From NCBI GenBank assembly GCA_026686845.1, contig JAIVEN010000020.1, positions 4,181,501-4,245,500 on the forward strand: a stretch of 64,000 nucleotides of DNA. The letters are read 5' to 3'. This document shows, piece by piece, positions 46,942 through 58,600 of the stretch. The number at the start of each line of letters is the position of its first letter. The stretch's first letter is position 1. The translations under genes were made by a program, and so were the position numbers. The DNA comes from Adenanthera pavonina (Eukaryota > Streptophyta > Magnoliopsida > Fabales > Fabaceae). Below the pieces are notes generated by a model. That model was not told the DNA's origin. It worked only from the letters and a program-made list of their open reading frames with translations, and searched no databases.

Positions 46942-49597
46942 ATGTAGACTGCGATGTGTGGGAGACTGGCTCTCTCTCCCAACCACGTCTTCAACCCTAA
47001 GCCTCGTATTTTCTTGGTTTCTCTTCTCGCTCTCATTTTTATTTCTTTCTTCTCTGAAAATTTTTATTTTAACTCTTTGATTTCGACTCTGGTCTATCAC
47101 GATTCCTGCAAATTTTCTGGTCTAATTATCCTTTCCTTTCCGAACCTGGCGTTTGGAATAATTACTTCTGCTGGTTCTATTTATCATTATATGTATTTTT
47201 CATTCTTCAGTTTCTGGAACATTTTCGCAAATTTTGTTTTAGTTTTGTTTTTTGGGAGTTAACTACCTAGTATTAATTTGATTTCTATCACAGGTATTTA
47301 GGAAGCTTCAATTCATCAATACTAGTGGTTTTCATTGTTGTCTTAAGTTTATCTATCAGCCCAGAAGTTAGGAGAATGTATTCATAACCTCAGAAAATTG
47401 GATTAACAAGCTTTCACGGACTTGCTCTTATTTCTCCAATTTCCGTATTTTCTTCCTTTTACACAAGTACGGTTGCATAAAAATTTAGACACGCGCTGAT
47501 GTCTAATTCCTTATTAAACTAGAAATCAATCAGAAGTCAGAACCAACCAGTCATCTCGTACACAGAATGTAAATAAATTTAAAAAAAAAACAAAAGATAT
47601 GATTTATTGCGGTGTAAATGACATTTGTGCCTCTTTTGTAAAAAGAGGTAATAAAAAAAAATCGACATATTGATTAACATAATAATGACATAATAAACGT
47701 TGCATATCTCGTTCTTTTTGCATCAGAAATGTACTCTGTTTCTTCTCTCACCATATCAAACATGTCAAGAATGGGAAAACTGGCTTAATTCCTTCTCTGG
47801 CACTGCTGGATATGAGAACTTGAGATTGAGTGTCTAGCTGTTTCATGAGGTTGTCTATGGATTATTTTTTTGGGAATAGATGCTAAGAAACCACTTCAGT
47901 TTTAGGACTTTGGCAGATAGATATCAAACTTTCAGTTTTGGAAATTTACACTTAATAGTTTTGAAAAGCACCTCAGAAGTGGCTTTGCATCGATACAGAT
48001 ATTTTTCTCCTGAGATTTTTGTTTTAAGGTAGGAATTCCTCTTCTAAACAATCAATGGGAGGATTGGTGGTAGGAAAAGTGAAGCGTGACTCTGGTCTCT
48101 GGCAGCAATTGACTAACAAAAAATGGACAGAAGTAGCAATTAACTAACAAATATCTCATTCGTGACACATGGGATAAAAAAAGAGTTATGCTTATATATG
48201 TGTGTGATGTGTTGACTCTTCTGTTTTGATGCACATAAAACCTTGAACTCTCCTGTGTATGATTGAGTGCTTCAAGAGCACTTGCTGAAGGAAATTTGCA
48301 ATATAGGGGACAGATATTCTTTTTTTGAAGGACCATGCTCCAATCTTTGCATTCCCATGGCTGTATTAGCAACAGGACCAGGCAAAGGAGGAGGACTGCT
48401 GGAGAAGCCAGTTATTGAAAAAGGAACTCCTGGTTGTGAGTCTGAATTTGATTTGAGGTATAGAGAAATTTTGATCGTGGTACTCATCAAATCAAAATTT
48501 TGTTATTGGGCTGACTTAGTCTTACAATTTTGCTATATTAATTACGAGGGGATTGCCTTTACAATGCTAAATATAGAAACCATTAAATAAAAAGGAAGAA
48601 ATATAGGGAGTACCAGGAAACTGTTGAGAGTTCTTCCAATGGTGTCACTTTTGATTGGAACAACAATTTAAGGTATGCGATCATTTGCAGTAAAAGAAAG
48701 TCTAGATTCTGGTAAAACTGCCTTATGGAAGGATGGAGGTATTGTTGGATTAAATCATGCCAAGTATATGTTTTGTACTTTGTATTTATTGTTTCTTTAA
48801 CCCCTTTAGTTTTAAACGCTATTTGGATTGTTGTTTGGAAAACTTGAATACCTGTGTATGCCTTAACCTTCATCATATTTAAAAAAAAAAATCTGAAGGG
48901 ATTCACTACAGTGGATTATGAAGATGCTTTTGTATTTATTTACTGGTTGTTTTGATTTATTTTTAGTTTTAAATTTGGAAATTAGGATTTTCTAATTAAT
49001 GCTTTTATTTTGGGTTGTTGGTCATATTTTACTTGTTATTGTGTGTTCTAGTCATGTTAGACTTCTGCAGCCTGTATATATATAAGATTGATTTGGTTTC
49101 GTACATTCTCTCTTGTTGACTTCAATAAATTGGATTACTGAGTTAGGTTTTCGAGTTTTCTCTTAGTTCTACACCAGTGGGTCAGATGTTATTTTGTTCG
49201 GTTATGCTGTTGGTTACACTTTCAGCATATTAACTATGGATATTTATCTATTATTACCTCATTTCCAGAATAGAATTGTAAAAAATGAAAGAAAATGTTT
49301 AATTCTGGCTTTCTAAGACGTGCGGGGAAATCACGGAAATCAGCACCACCATATCGTGTACGTAAGTGTAATATTGCACAATGACGATTTCAATAAAAGG
49401 GAATACGTTGTACAAGTATTGATGAAGGTTATTCCTGGCATGACCCTGATTACGCATTTAATATCATGCAAGAACCTCACTATAATGGATTGGCAGTGGT
49501 GATTATCTGTGCCCAAGCTGATGCTCAAGAACACTGCATGCAACTAAGAGGCAATGGCCTACTGAGTTCAATTGAACCTGCAAGTGGTGGGTGCTAA
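46942..49597 (+). pseudogene. ClpS1-like chloroplast Clp protease adaptor, broken copy
   Basis: Three exon equivalents: 46942-47005, 48307-48457 and about 49319-49597. They encode MCGRLALSPNHVFNPKP (transit peptide), then MAVLATGPGKGGGLLEKPVI and GTPGCESEFDLR, and finally APPYRV...NDDFNKREYVVQVLMKVIPG and QADAQEHCMQLRGNGLLSSI. This is the ClpS N-end-rule adaptor fold, which in plastids passes substrates to the Clp protease. Three lesions are visible: the codon after the first ATG is TAG; about 10 extra bases (cgtaagtgta) follow CGTGTA near 49356-49366, shifting the frame into an early stop; and one base is missing after ATGACCCT (about 49443), restoring the downstream frame. Introns are retained, so it is a DNA-level duplicate; a working gene is expected elsewhere. 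Sequencing error could explain one lesion but hardly all. Confidence 0.85.
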
Positions 49598-50632
49598 TCA
49601 TTGGCCTCAATTTAAATCTACTTATGTTCAACGTTGCTTAAAAGCAAAATTGGAAATTTTAGTCTGTACATAAATATGTCCTCATGAAAGTAAAAAAAAC
49701 GTGGTCGTCCTATGAATTAGATAAAGGGATAGTTGTGGCTTTGAATAAGGCATATCATAACTTGTATCAAAACTATGGTTGCTTGGTGTGGCTGGTGTAG
49801 GCGTCTGTCTGTAATGAGTCTCTGCTTTATATTAGTTTCTGTGGATATCACAGAAACTATCACCGGTTTCAGTAATGTCAGTTGCACAGGTGTGCAATTG
49901 CTCTGCTGATAGTTTCTTTTCTTTTCTTTTCATCCGATATCCGATCTTCATTTTAGACTCCAACTAATCCGGATTGAGTCACGTTGGGTCCCAAATAGGG
50001 TAAAGTTCTCTTAGAGTTATCTTCTACATTTACACGGTTTTGAACCTAAGATACCGTATTTAAAGGACTTTAGCTCCTTATAGTGGGACCAACAGCTATT
50101 GGTGACCAACAGCTATTGGTTGTTGATAGTTTCTTTTAGACTTACATAGAGTAACCCCTCTAGTTGTGCGTACTTGTGAACTTAATTTGCATTGCTTTTG
50201 TTCTGTTAGTTGCGTTGTGTATATACTAAATACGCACTAAAATATGGAAGTTTTATTCAAAGTCTGGATTGGTGATTCTATCTTAACTGCCAATAGATTT
50301 GTAAGAGGTGGCTCAAGAATCAGTTTATAACATTAATTGGAAGATTTTTTCTCCGAAGAACCTAGGCAGTTAAAGATGATACTGTTATCTTTTCTTAATT
50401 TGTTCTTTGATTCCCAAGTCGAAGAAAGCCTTGGGAATTCTTTCATTGTCTACACAGATGCAGGGAAGAAGATGAAGCGATTTTTTTTTTTAAAAAAAGA
50501 AGGTTCTATTAAAAGAACATTAATACACATAAAATATTGAATTCAGATGTGCGAAGGCAAGAAGCTGAGATCCTTCGGCAGGCCACCGATATATAAAAGT
50601 GATACTATGATCACTGACCAACAGCTTAGCCT
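49598..50632. other. Spacer with the 3' flank of the first GDT1-like gene
   Basis: No gene is supported. About 50395-50560 resembles 55330-55500 downstream of the other GDT1-like gene (shared caaagaaagc.ttgg, then ctacacagatg.aggga.gaag). The tandem duplication therefore included the 3' flank. Confidence 0.5.
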
Positions 50633-53428
50633 TCAAGATTCCACTGGACTAAGAAACGACTGAATACCAAATGCAATGAAAAGAATTCCACCCAGGAGTG
50701 CTACCTGCAAGATATAATGTTCAACTTTGAGATTCTGTACTTTTATACCATTTATGCAGTATGTATATACGCAGATATACGATTATTGAACATCATTTCA
50801 CCCATTGGAAGGACTTGTAACGAAAGTTTGATGTATGAGCTTTTTGAAGTAGTTCAGATGCCAACTTAATTAACAGAAGTCAAAAGGGAAAAACATATCA
50901 TGAGGACGACATACATTGTAAATCATGCATTAATATAGCTAAAGCTGGAAAGCAAAATTTTCGTATTCAAAGTTAACCCAAAAAAAAAAAAAAGAATAAA
51001 ATGTATTACCATTTTTTCAGATATTTGAGATGCTAAACTCTTTCCTCCAATAACAGCAGCAATAATGCATAATGCTTGTCCCCTGAAGACAGAAAAAAAT
51101 GGTTTCTGGATTTTAGGCATGATAGACATCCTGCATCCATGCAAATGCTTTAAGACAAGCAAATTCTAGAAGAAAAAAAGGAAAGTTGACTCTAATTTAT
51201 AGATAGAAGAATAGTAGCCCGGATCCTGTGCAGTAGTACTATGATACTGTAGGAGAGAGTGATACAAAGAAATGAAAGTACAGTATGGGGTCGAATCCAT
51301 TTTTATTTATTTACACAGATTCTAACTTGATAGTAGTTTGGATCCTTTGCAGTAGCATGTCAAAACTTACACAACCCCTCCAGCAACCACACCAAATGGG
51401 TTCTCATTAGTAGCCAAACCAACAGTAGCGAGCTGAAACAGAGTGGAATTTATTCAGTGAAGGGCTGAACCAGTCTCTGATCAAGGAATGCAACAAAGAT
51501 CTGTAAGTATGCTTAATTACCTGGCTCCTGTCGCCCCATTCGCTGAAAAAATTAACAGAAAATGCCTGCATATATAATGGACAGGACAGGACCATGTGAA
51601 TCACATGTTAACCAAGCTCAGTGATCAATGATCAAGTACCATTTATTATTACCTTTAAAAATATAGGGGAGAAAAGCTGAGTGAAAAATGGCCGTTTCTG
51701 CTTTTTCACGTCATCATCCTAGGAATGACAACATTTTAGAACCCCAAGTATATTATTATCTGATCACTCAGTTCTGAAAATAATCAGTTCTAGGAATACT
51801 GTTCCGATAAATATATACAGAATTTAAGCTTAAAAAATCAAGTATATAGAGAAAAATGATCTGCTCAATATGAATAACAGAAAAATGTACTTTATGCCTA
51901 GAAACCTCATAAAATTGTAGAACAAGATATGCTTATTCTAGGAAACAACCAATGCTAGTGAAGAAACATGGCTTTAGCTACAATTGTCTACTTTCTAAGA
52001 TAGTAACCTTATAAATCCAGCAATTAATCAACAGTTTTAAATTAAAAATAAAAACTTTCTAAATGATGATTTGAGAGAGAGATTGATGATATACCTTATT
52101 GCTCTCTTTTGTGGATGCACTGTTGGCCTCGTCATCTGCATCCTAATCACGATGATGATGATGATGATGTCAAAAAGTGAACAAAAGGTTGAGTTAAATT
52201 AAGAAATCAAAAGTGTGAAAACCCTACCAACTCGGCTTCAACTTCAGCCAGTTCATCATCGTCCCTGTCAAGAGAAATAATCCAGCATCAGTACACAAAA
52301 TGCATCTAATTATGCAGATGACAATTTAATATATATATATATATATGTTGCACAGAAAAGGATGAGAAGTTGGATTTGAGAGATAATAAATCATCACCCT
52401 TCTTCAAATATTGCATCCTTCAAGGACCATAGCCCAAAAACAAAGAACAACAATGTCGCTACGTAATGAGTCCATTTACGAGAAATCTACAGAATTACTT
52501 GAAGATCATTATGTGCAGAAATCAAAGAGGAAAAAAATAAATAAAAAAAGCTTATAGTCAAACAAGAGCTCGTTACAAAATCTTATAGATAACTGCACCT
52601 AACCTGGCTTGCAGTTTCACTAACCATGAAACTTCACTGATTATGATTCGTCGGCTGAAGGATGACTACATCTATAATATATATTTCTCTTTTTTCGGAT
52701 AAAAGATTATTTTGAACAAATTTGAGCCATCCAGATTAAAAGTATCAGATTTCACTTAAAATGACAATCATTTTCTTACTGAAGAAATCCATACTTGACA
52801 AAACATTGATAAGAATGATCAAGTCAGACAAAGCAACGAAGAATGCTTACCAGATTGGGAGAAACCCAACCGACAAGAGCAGATAGAATAGTCATAACCT
52901 AAAATTTTGCAGAGTTCCTAAGAAGTGAGACTTGAAGAAAGTATCCAAAAGGACATAATAAACAAATTACATGGTAGAAAACAGACATATATAGCAATGA
53001 ACCAAATATGTAGAAGATTTTCTTACAGACACAGCAGATAGGGAACCAAGCAAGACAGGGCGCCTAGGGTGACGCATAGCCAGGATCTTCAAATATATAT
53101 ATATATATATATATGCATCATCATATTCATATCAGTTAGTCATAGTCAGAGTTCTGATTTCTACTCTCTGAAAATAAATATTTTCAGCATAGTAGAAAGC
53201 AACAAGAAAAAAATTACAAAAGCTCAAATAAAACTAACCGCAGCTGCAAAAAATGTCCTATCACCGATTTCAGAGAGCACAGTCATAGCCAGGGACTTGG
53301 CGAAACCCTAACCAAACATGAAAAAGATAATCACAGAGACACAGACAAGCAAATCAAAAAGGGAAAGGGAAAACTCAAATTCTGCAGTTGAAAAAAGAGG
53401 AAGAAGTAACCTGAACGATGGAGGTCAT
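50633..53428 (-). CDS. GDT1-like (UPF0016) cation transporter, copy A
   Basis: Twelve exons on the minus strand: 53411-53428, 53239-53307, 53027-53086, 52851-52898, 52398-52486, 52228-52264, 52095-52142, 51653-51718, 51521-51565, 51371-51432, 51010-51082, 50633-50704. The joined frame gives 228 residues, starts MTSIVQ and ends IQSFLSPVES. The two signature motifs E-x-G-D-[KR]-[ST] are present as SEIGDRTFFAAA and SEWGDRSQLATVG, each in a hydrophobic repeat. The cytosolic loop between them is strongly acidic (GDDDELAEVEAELDADDE). This matches the plant GDT1-like 4/5 group (relatives of Arabidopsis PML4/PML5). Yeast Gdt1 and human TMEM165 act as Ca/Mn transporters in the secretory pathway. Transport and location here are inferred from family only. 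The first coding exon is just 18 bp. A paralogue lies 2.2 kb upstream in the same orientation. Confidence 0.93.
52151..52169. repeat. (ATG)n trinucleotide microsatellite
   Basis: Six gatgatgat-type units lie immediately 5' (in gene orientation) of exon 7 of GDT1-like copy A, within the intron. No effect on coding is expected. Confidence 0.7.
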
Positions 53429-53558
53429 TCTCGAATGAGCTGAAGCTGAATACACAGATACACAGAGAGGAGAAGAGGGAGAGATGAAAAGAAACTGTAT
53501 GACTATGTTGTAAGTAGTGTTCATGGACTAAACCACATATATATGTGTACCAAGATAT

Positions 53559-53618
53559 AGCACCTCCACAGGTTGAATCTCGTGTTATTATTTGTAAAAT
53601 CCAAAATATATATAATAG
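53559..53618. repeat. 60-bp direct repeat, copy 1 (upstream of GDT1 copy A)
   Basis: agcacctccacaggttgaat through aaaatatatataatag matches 54233-54292 with only two differences visible. The copies are 674 bp apart. Confidence 0.85.
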
Positions 53619-53804
53619 TATCGTCGGGCGGGGGCAGGTCTTGATCTCTGTTTTTCTTTTTTTTTTGGGGGGGGGGGGCGCCGGGGCGGCTTGTGTTGGA
53701 GTGGGGTGTGTTTGTGTGGTTGTTGAAGATATAATAGGAAGCAATCCATGGAACCAAGGGAGAGCTAGCATTAGAACTGTTCGCCAAGGTTTTTGAAAAT
53801 TAAT

Positions 53805-53839
53805 TTATATATTGTTTTTTTGCCACATTATATATTGTT
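53805..53839. mobile_element. Micro-insertion, 11 bp, with 12-bp direct repeats
   Basis: ttatatattgtt at 53805-53816 recurs exactly at 53828-53839 around tttttgccaca. On the minus strand this is TGTGGC plus an A tail. Confidence 0.55.
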
Positions 53840-54193
53840 AAATTAAGTTTTTAAACATTTACTATAATTATTTTTTAAAAATAATTTATATTATTTTTTA
53901 AGTAAAAATTATAAAGAATATATGTAAAATTTATATTCTCAATACACTTACATATGTCATTGATGGTTTGAATTAAAAAAAATTAAAATGATGGCCAAAA
54001 ACACTCACATACATATATATATATATTATAGTATTGTATGGGAGGAGATGTAGCTTTTTTGTCTTTTTTTTCTTTTGTTTGGGAGGGGCTGGGAAACACT
54101 GAAATGTATTATAAAGGAAGGGTGAATGTATATTACATAAGAATTAGGTGGAGGTGCCCTCCCCCCAACACAAGGAACCTCCGTCCGCCAGTG

Positions 54194-54315
54194 AGCATAG
54201 TATTATATTTATAGCTCCCTGCGTCTCCATACAGCACCTCCACCGGTTGAATCTCATGTTATTATTTGTAAAATCCAAAATATATATAATAGCATAGTAT
54301 TATATTTATAGCTCC
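54194..54315. repeat. 60-bp direct repeat copy 2, bracketed by a 25-bp repeat
   Basis: The 60-bp unit (54233-54292) lies between two copies of agcatagtattatatttata plus gctcc, at 54194-54218 and 54291-54315. The right copy overlaps the end of the 60-bp unit by two bases. Confidence 0.8.
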
Positions 54316-55642
54316 ATCGGCCTCCACAGTAAACGTACTTGTTCATTTGTCGTTAATAATTTGGACTGACACAATTAAGGCACTGGCAAATTCAACAACC
54401 CCTTCAACAGCGACATGAGAAGCTAACTTTAAAGTAGGAGATTTGATTATTAATGCAGATGCAGTGAGGTCCCATTGCACTTATGCAGACGCGAGTCCCA
54501 TGCATAAGCGTTGGACAAATTTTACGTGGCGAAACAATCACTTTCAAATCTTTGTTGCCCAATAAGAAAATCTCGTACTTTCGAGAAAAAAAGTTACGTT
54601 TAAAAGGAAAAATCAAATCTTTGGTTTGAACTAAAAAAAAATTAGAGTTATTGTAATTGTTTTCAAAGACCTGAATTACTATTTTGGAGCAAAAGAGAAA
54701 AAAATAGACCTGAATTACTATTAAATTTTATTAAAAAAATGTTATTAGAAAAATTACTAAAAATACTTTTATAAAAAATTCTGAAATATAGTACTAATTT
54801 GACACTTGACAATAAATTCTAATTCCTTCAAAATTCTATAATAATTTTGATCTTTTCAATAATTAAATTTTTTTAAAGAAATCCGACAACTCCTGCAAGA
54901 TTTAAAATTGCATTCAACAAATTAGATAGTCCCTGATATGGCCCACATTGGAAAAATATGAAGATCCAAAATGACCAAGTCTTGAGACTTGTCTTGGGAA
55001 AGAGGCACTCCATCTCAAAAGTACCCCAGTTTTGGAACCCTCATATCCAATGAACAAGTCTTTTGGGCAAAAATAAATTTAAATTGGTAATACTTGGTTT
55101 CTTTGAGGCACTCCCACCTAATAGGCTATCTCACTAGGATGATGGCTCAAGTCATATCAGACGGTATCAAATTTCACTATAGCCTCAGTTGCATACGTAC
55201 GTTTTGACATCAATATTGTACTGTTCAAAAGCCTAGCACAAAGCCAACTTACATGAGTGCCGAGAGCCAAAAACATGGTGAAAGAAATACTAAAAGCCTA
55301 GGTAGTTGAAACTTTTATCTCCCTAAATTGGTTCTTTTATTCCTCTTGTCAAAGAAAGCTTTGGAAATAAATGTATTCACTACACAGATGGAGGGAGGAA
55401 GACAAGAATGAAAAGAAAGTAGTTCCACAACTGAAAAAAAATAAATAAATACACTTATCTAAACTTAGAATATTGAATCCTGATCTTGTCCAGCTAGCTT
55501 ATTTGATTTCAACCCATAAATTCTATGAAGAGGGTCAACAGACAATCTTCAATACCTAAGGCAATAAGTTGAATTCTTTTGGCAGCCAACCACTGTAACA
55601 CATATTGTAAAGAGTGTGTAATAACCAACCACATAACCTTCA

Positions 55643-58600
55643 TCATTCAATTGGAGTAAGGAATGACTGGATACCGAACACAATGAAAAGAACTCCACCT
55701 GAGAGTGCAATCTGCAAGTTGTAAAGTTTAACTTCACCATTATACCAGTATATAAAGCAAGAATACAGAAAATAAAATTCATTCCACCAACTAGTGGGTT
55801 TTTTTTTTTTTTTGTGACAACCAACTTGTGGTTTTATATGTGTTTCATTGCTCACCTATTGATTCCTTGATTATCTGTTAATTAAAGGTGCTTTAAACAA
55901 AATTCTCAATTTTTCCGTGGTTTCCTGGCAGTCTAAAACTTAAGTTGACCCATTTTGAAGAACTTATAAAATAAACTTGATCCATGAGCTCTTTAAAAGA
56001 AAAATTATAACAGGGGGAACATGTGGACAACATATCACACTGAAAATCATACATCGATAAAGCCAAAGCTGGAGAGTGTAATTTCCATATTCAAGGCAGA
56101 CAAAAAAAGGATGAAATGTATTACTATTTTTTCAGATATTTGAGATGCCAAACTCTTTCCTCCAACAACAGCAGCAATAGTGCACAATGCTTGTCCCCTG
56201 AAAGTAGAAAAATTAGAAATTACAGTTTCCTCCCAAGTAGTTGCTGGATTTTAGGCATGCGAAATATGCTGCAGCCATGCACATGCTTCCAGGCAAGCAC
56301 ATGTTATGTGCAAGGTATGCACACTCGCATGTGTGAGCATGTGTGAATGCAGAATTTCAAGAAAGAAGCCACTGAAATAACATGGGCAACTAAAGGCCAA
56401 GAAAAAAGTTCCAAAAGAAGAAAAAAAGATGGGATGACTCTAATTGAAAGATAGAAGAATAGTCAAAACTTACACAATCCCGCCAAGAACCACACCAAAT
56501 GGGTTCTCATCAGCAGCCAAACCAATGGTAGCCAACTGAAACAGAATAAATGATAATTAGTTAAGCGCTGAACCAGTCTCTGATCATGGAACAAAACAAA
56601 AATACATTAACATGCTAACCTGGCTCTTGTCACCCCACTCACCAAAAAAGTTGATAGAAAATGCCTGCATAATGGATATGACAATGTGAATCAGATGTTA
56701 ACCAAGCTTGGCAGTTAAAAAAATAATCTTTAAAGGAAATACAATTTACTACCTTTAAGAATATGGGGGAGAAAAACTGAGTGAGAAATAGCCGTTTCTG
56801 CTTTTTCAAATCATCATTAACCTGGAAATGAGAAGTCGTCAACATAAAATTAGCATGATTTAGAACACCAATTACATTATATCCGATAAATCAGTTCTGA
56901 AAGAAATCAATTCTGGGAAAAGCAACTAGAAAACTCCTTGTTCCAACTCAAATATATCCATACGTCAGCTTAGCATGGATGGTGTCATAGTGCAACGGAG
57001 GAGTATGGCTAGGTTTTTCTGCACTAACACTGAGATTTAAAAAAATATTACTTTATAACTTCAAAAAGAAGGTCAACTCTATAACATTTCAACCTGGTTG
57101 AGAATCCCCTCAAGTACAATAATGAATCATCATAATTGACAACTTGATATTAAAGCTTTTCCTGCAGGACTTAGAGCGATATTCAATGTTTAAATACTTT
57201 TAGAACAATTACTATGTAAGATAATTATCTAGAATTTCTCTCTTGGATGTTGTGACAGTAGCTATAAAGGTTTTCCTGAGGATCATCTAACTAAATGATA
57301 ATCATAAAAAATTATTATTATTATTATAAAATTATAAATAATAAATATAATAATAAGAGTTCACTGGGAAGAATTCAACAATTTTTATTACAATATCTAG
57401 CATCATGAGTTTTTTGAAGGTTACATTTCAACTGTTTTAATTCTTTTTTGGTAGGTACAACTATTTTAATTCTGTTTATATTTATGTGGAAAGAGGGAAA
57501 TTTTGCACAAGATATGCACATGGAAGAACAAAATACTTGGGAAAAAAAAAAATCTCCCAAATCCCATGAGATCGTATTTCAACTTTGTATGCACTCCATT
57601 CAGAGCTAATCTAATAACATCAATTTTTTTGGGCCAATTAATGCCATTAAGTTCACATGCTATAATATATGAAGATAAAACGATAATTGATATGGCCAAT
57701 TGGTTGATGCAAGCATGTCATGGAAATAATCAGCTCAATCTTAACGTTAGATATTGTCAAACAGTTTTATTGTCTATGATCACGGCCTCCCACCTCAGTT
57801 ACTTATCAGTTTGTAACTACAAGTCTGATATACATGGTATGAGAGTTAACAATAACTTTATAAATCCAACAAACAATCAACAAGTTTAACCATGTTATTG
57901 TTTAGTATCTTTTAACAGCATGACCAACAGATAGAAGTGACTTTAAAAATGATCAAAACCAACAGATAGAGGATGAAAGCAAGACTTCTTTATTGTTATA
58001 CCTTGTTGCTATCTTTTGTGGATCCACCATTGGCCTTGCAATCCGCATCCTAATCACAATACAAGGATGATTTCAAAAAGTAAACAAACACTTTAGTTAA
58101 AATAAGAAATCAAATAAAAGTGAAAACCCAACCAATTTCGCTTCAACTTCAGCCAGTTCTTCTGCCTCCCTGTTGAATGAAATAATCTAGCATCAGTAAC
58201 CTAGGTATCAATGTAGATGAAAACTTACTTTCAATAGAAAAGGACCAGCAATTGAATGTCAGAAATAATAAACATCACCCTTCTTCAAATATTGCATCCT
58301 TCAAGGACCATAGCCCAAAACCAAAGAACAACAATGTTGTTATGTGATGAGTCCATTTACGAGAAATCTGCAGAATTACATGAAATGAATATGTGCAAAA
58401 AAGGAAAGAAAAATGTAGCATAACAAGAGCTTGTTACATAATCTTCATATAGATAACTGCACTTAACCTCATATGCATGTTCACTTAACAATGGGACTTC
58501 ACTAATAATTAAATGATTGATAAGTAATGTGATTGGGGTTAAAATGCCACATGTTAAAACCCAGCGTCAAGCAATCTTTTTAGCCATATCTTACCTTCAA

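Larger units (their letters stand above)
53429..55642. other. Promoter region of GDT1 copy A and spacer to copy B
   Basis: No gene is supported. Just upstream of copy A are a TATA-like stretch (acatatatatgtg, about 53535-53547) and a T/G homopolymer block (about 53660-53690: T10 then about G12, then gcgccggggcgg). Direct repeats at 53559-53618 and 54233-54292 and a poly(T) micro-insertion are listed separately. About 54930-55190 might be a degraded LTR (tgatatggcccacattgg at one end). Confidence 0.45.

Noticed and set aside
52320..53115. TA-repeat runs in GDT1 introns as possible promoters
   Set aside because: Simple (AT)n microsatellites inside introns; no other promoter features.
54930..55190. 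Possible solo LTR beginning tgatatggcccacattgg
   Set aside because: Only one recognisable end and a weak ggtatcaaa primer-site-like motif; no matching second end or target duplication.
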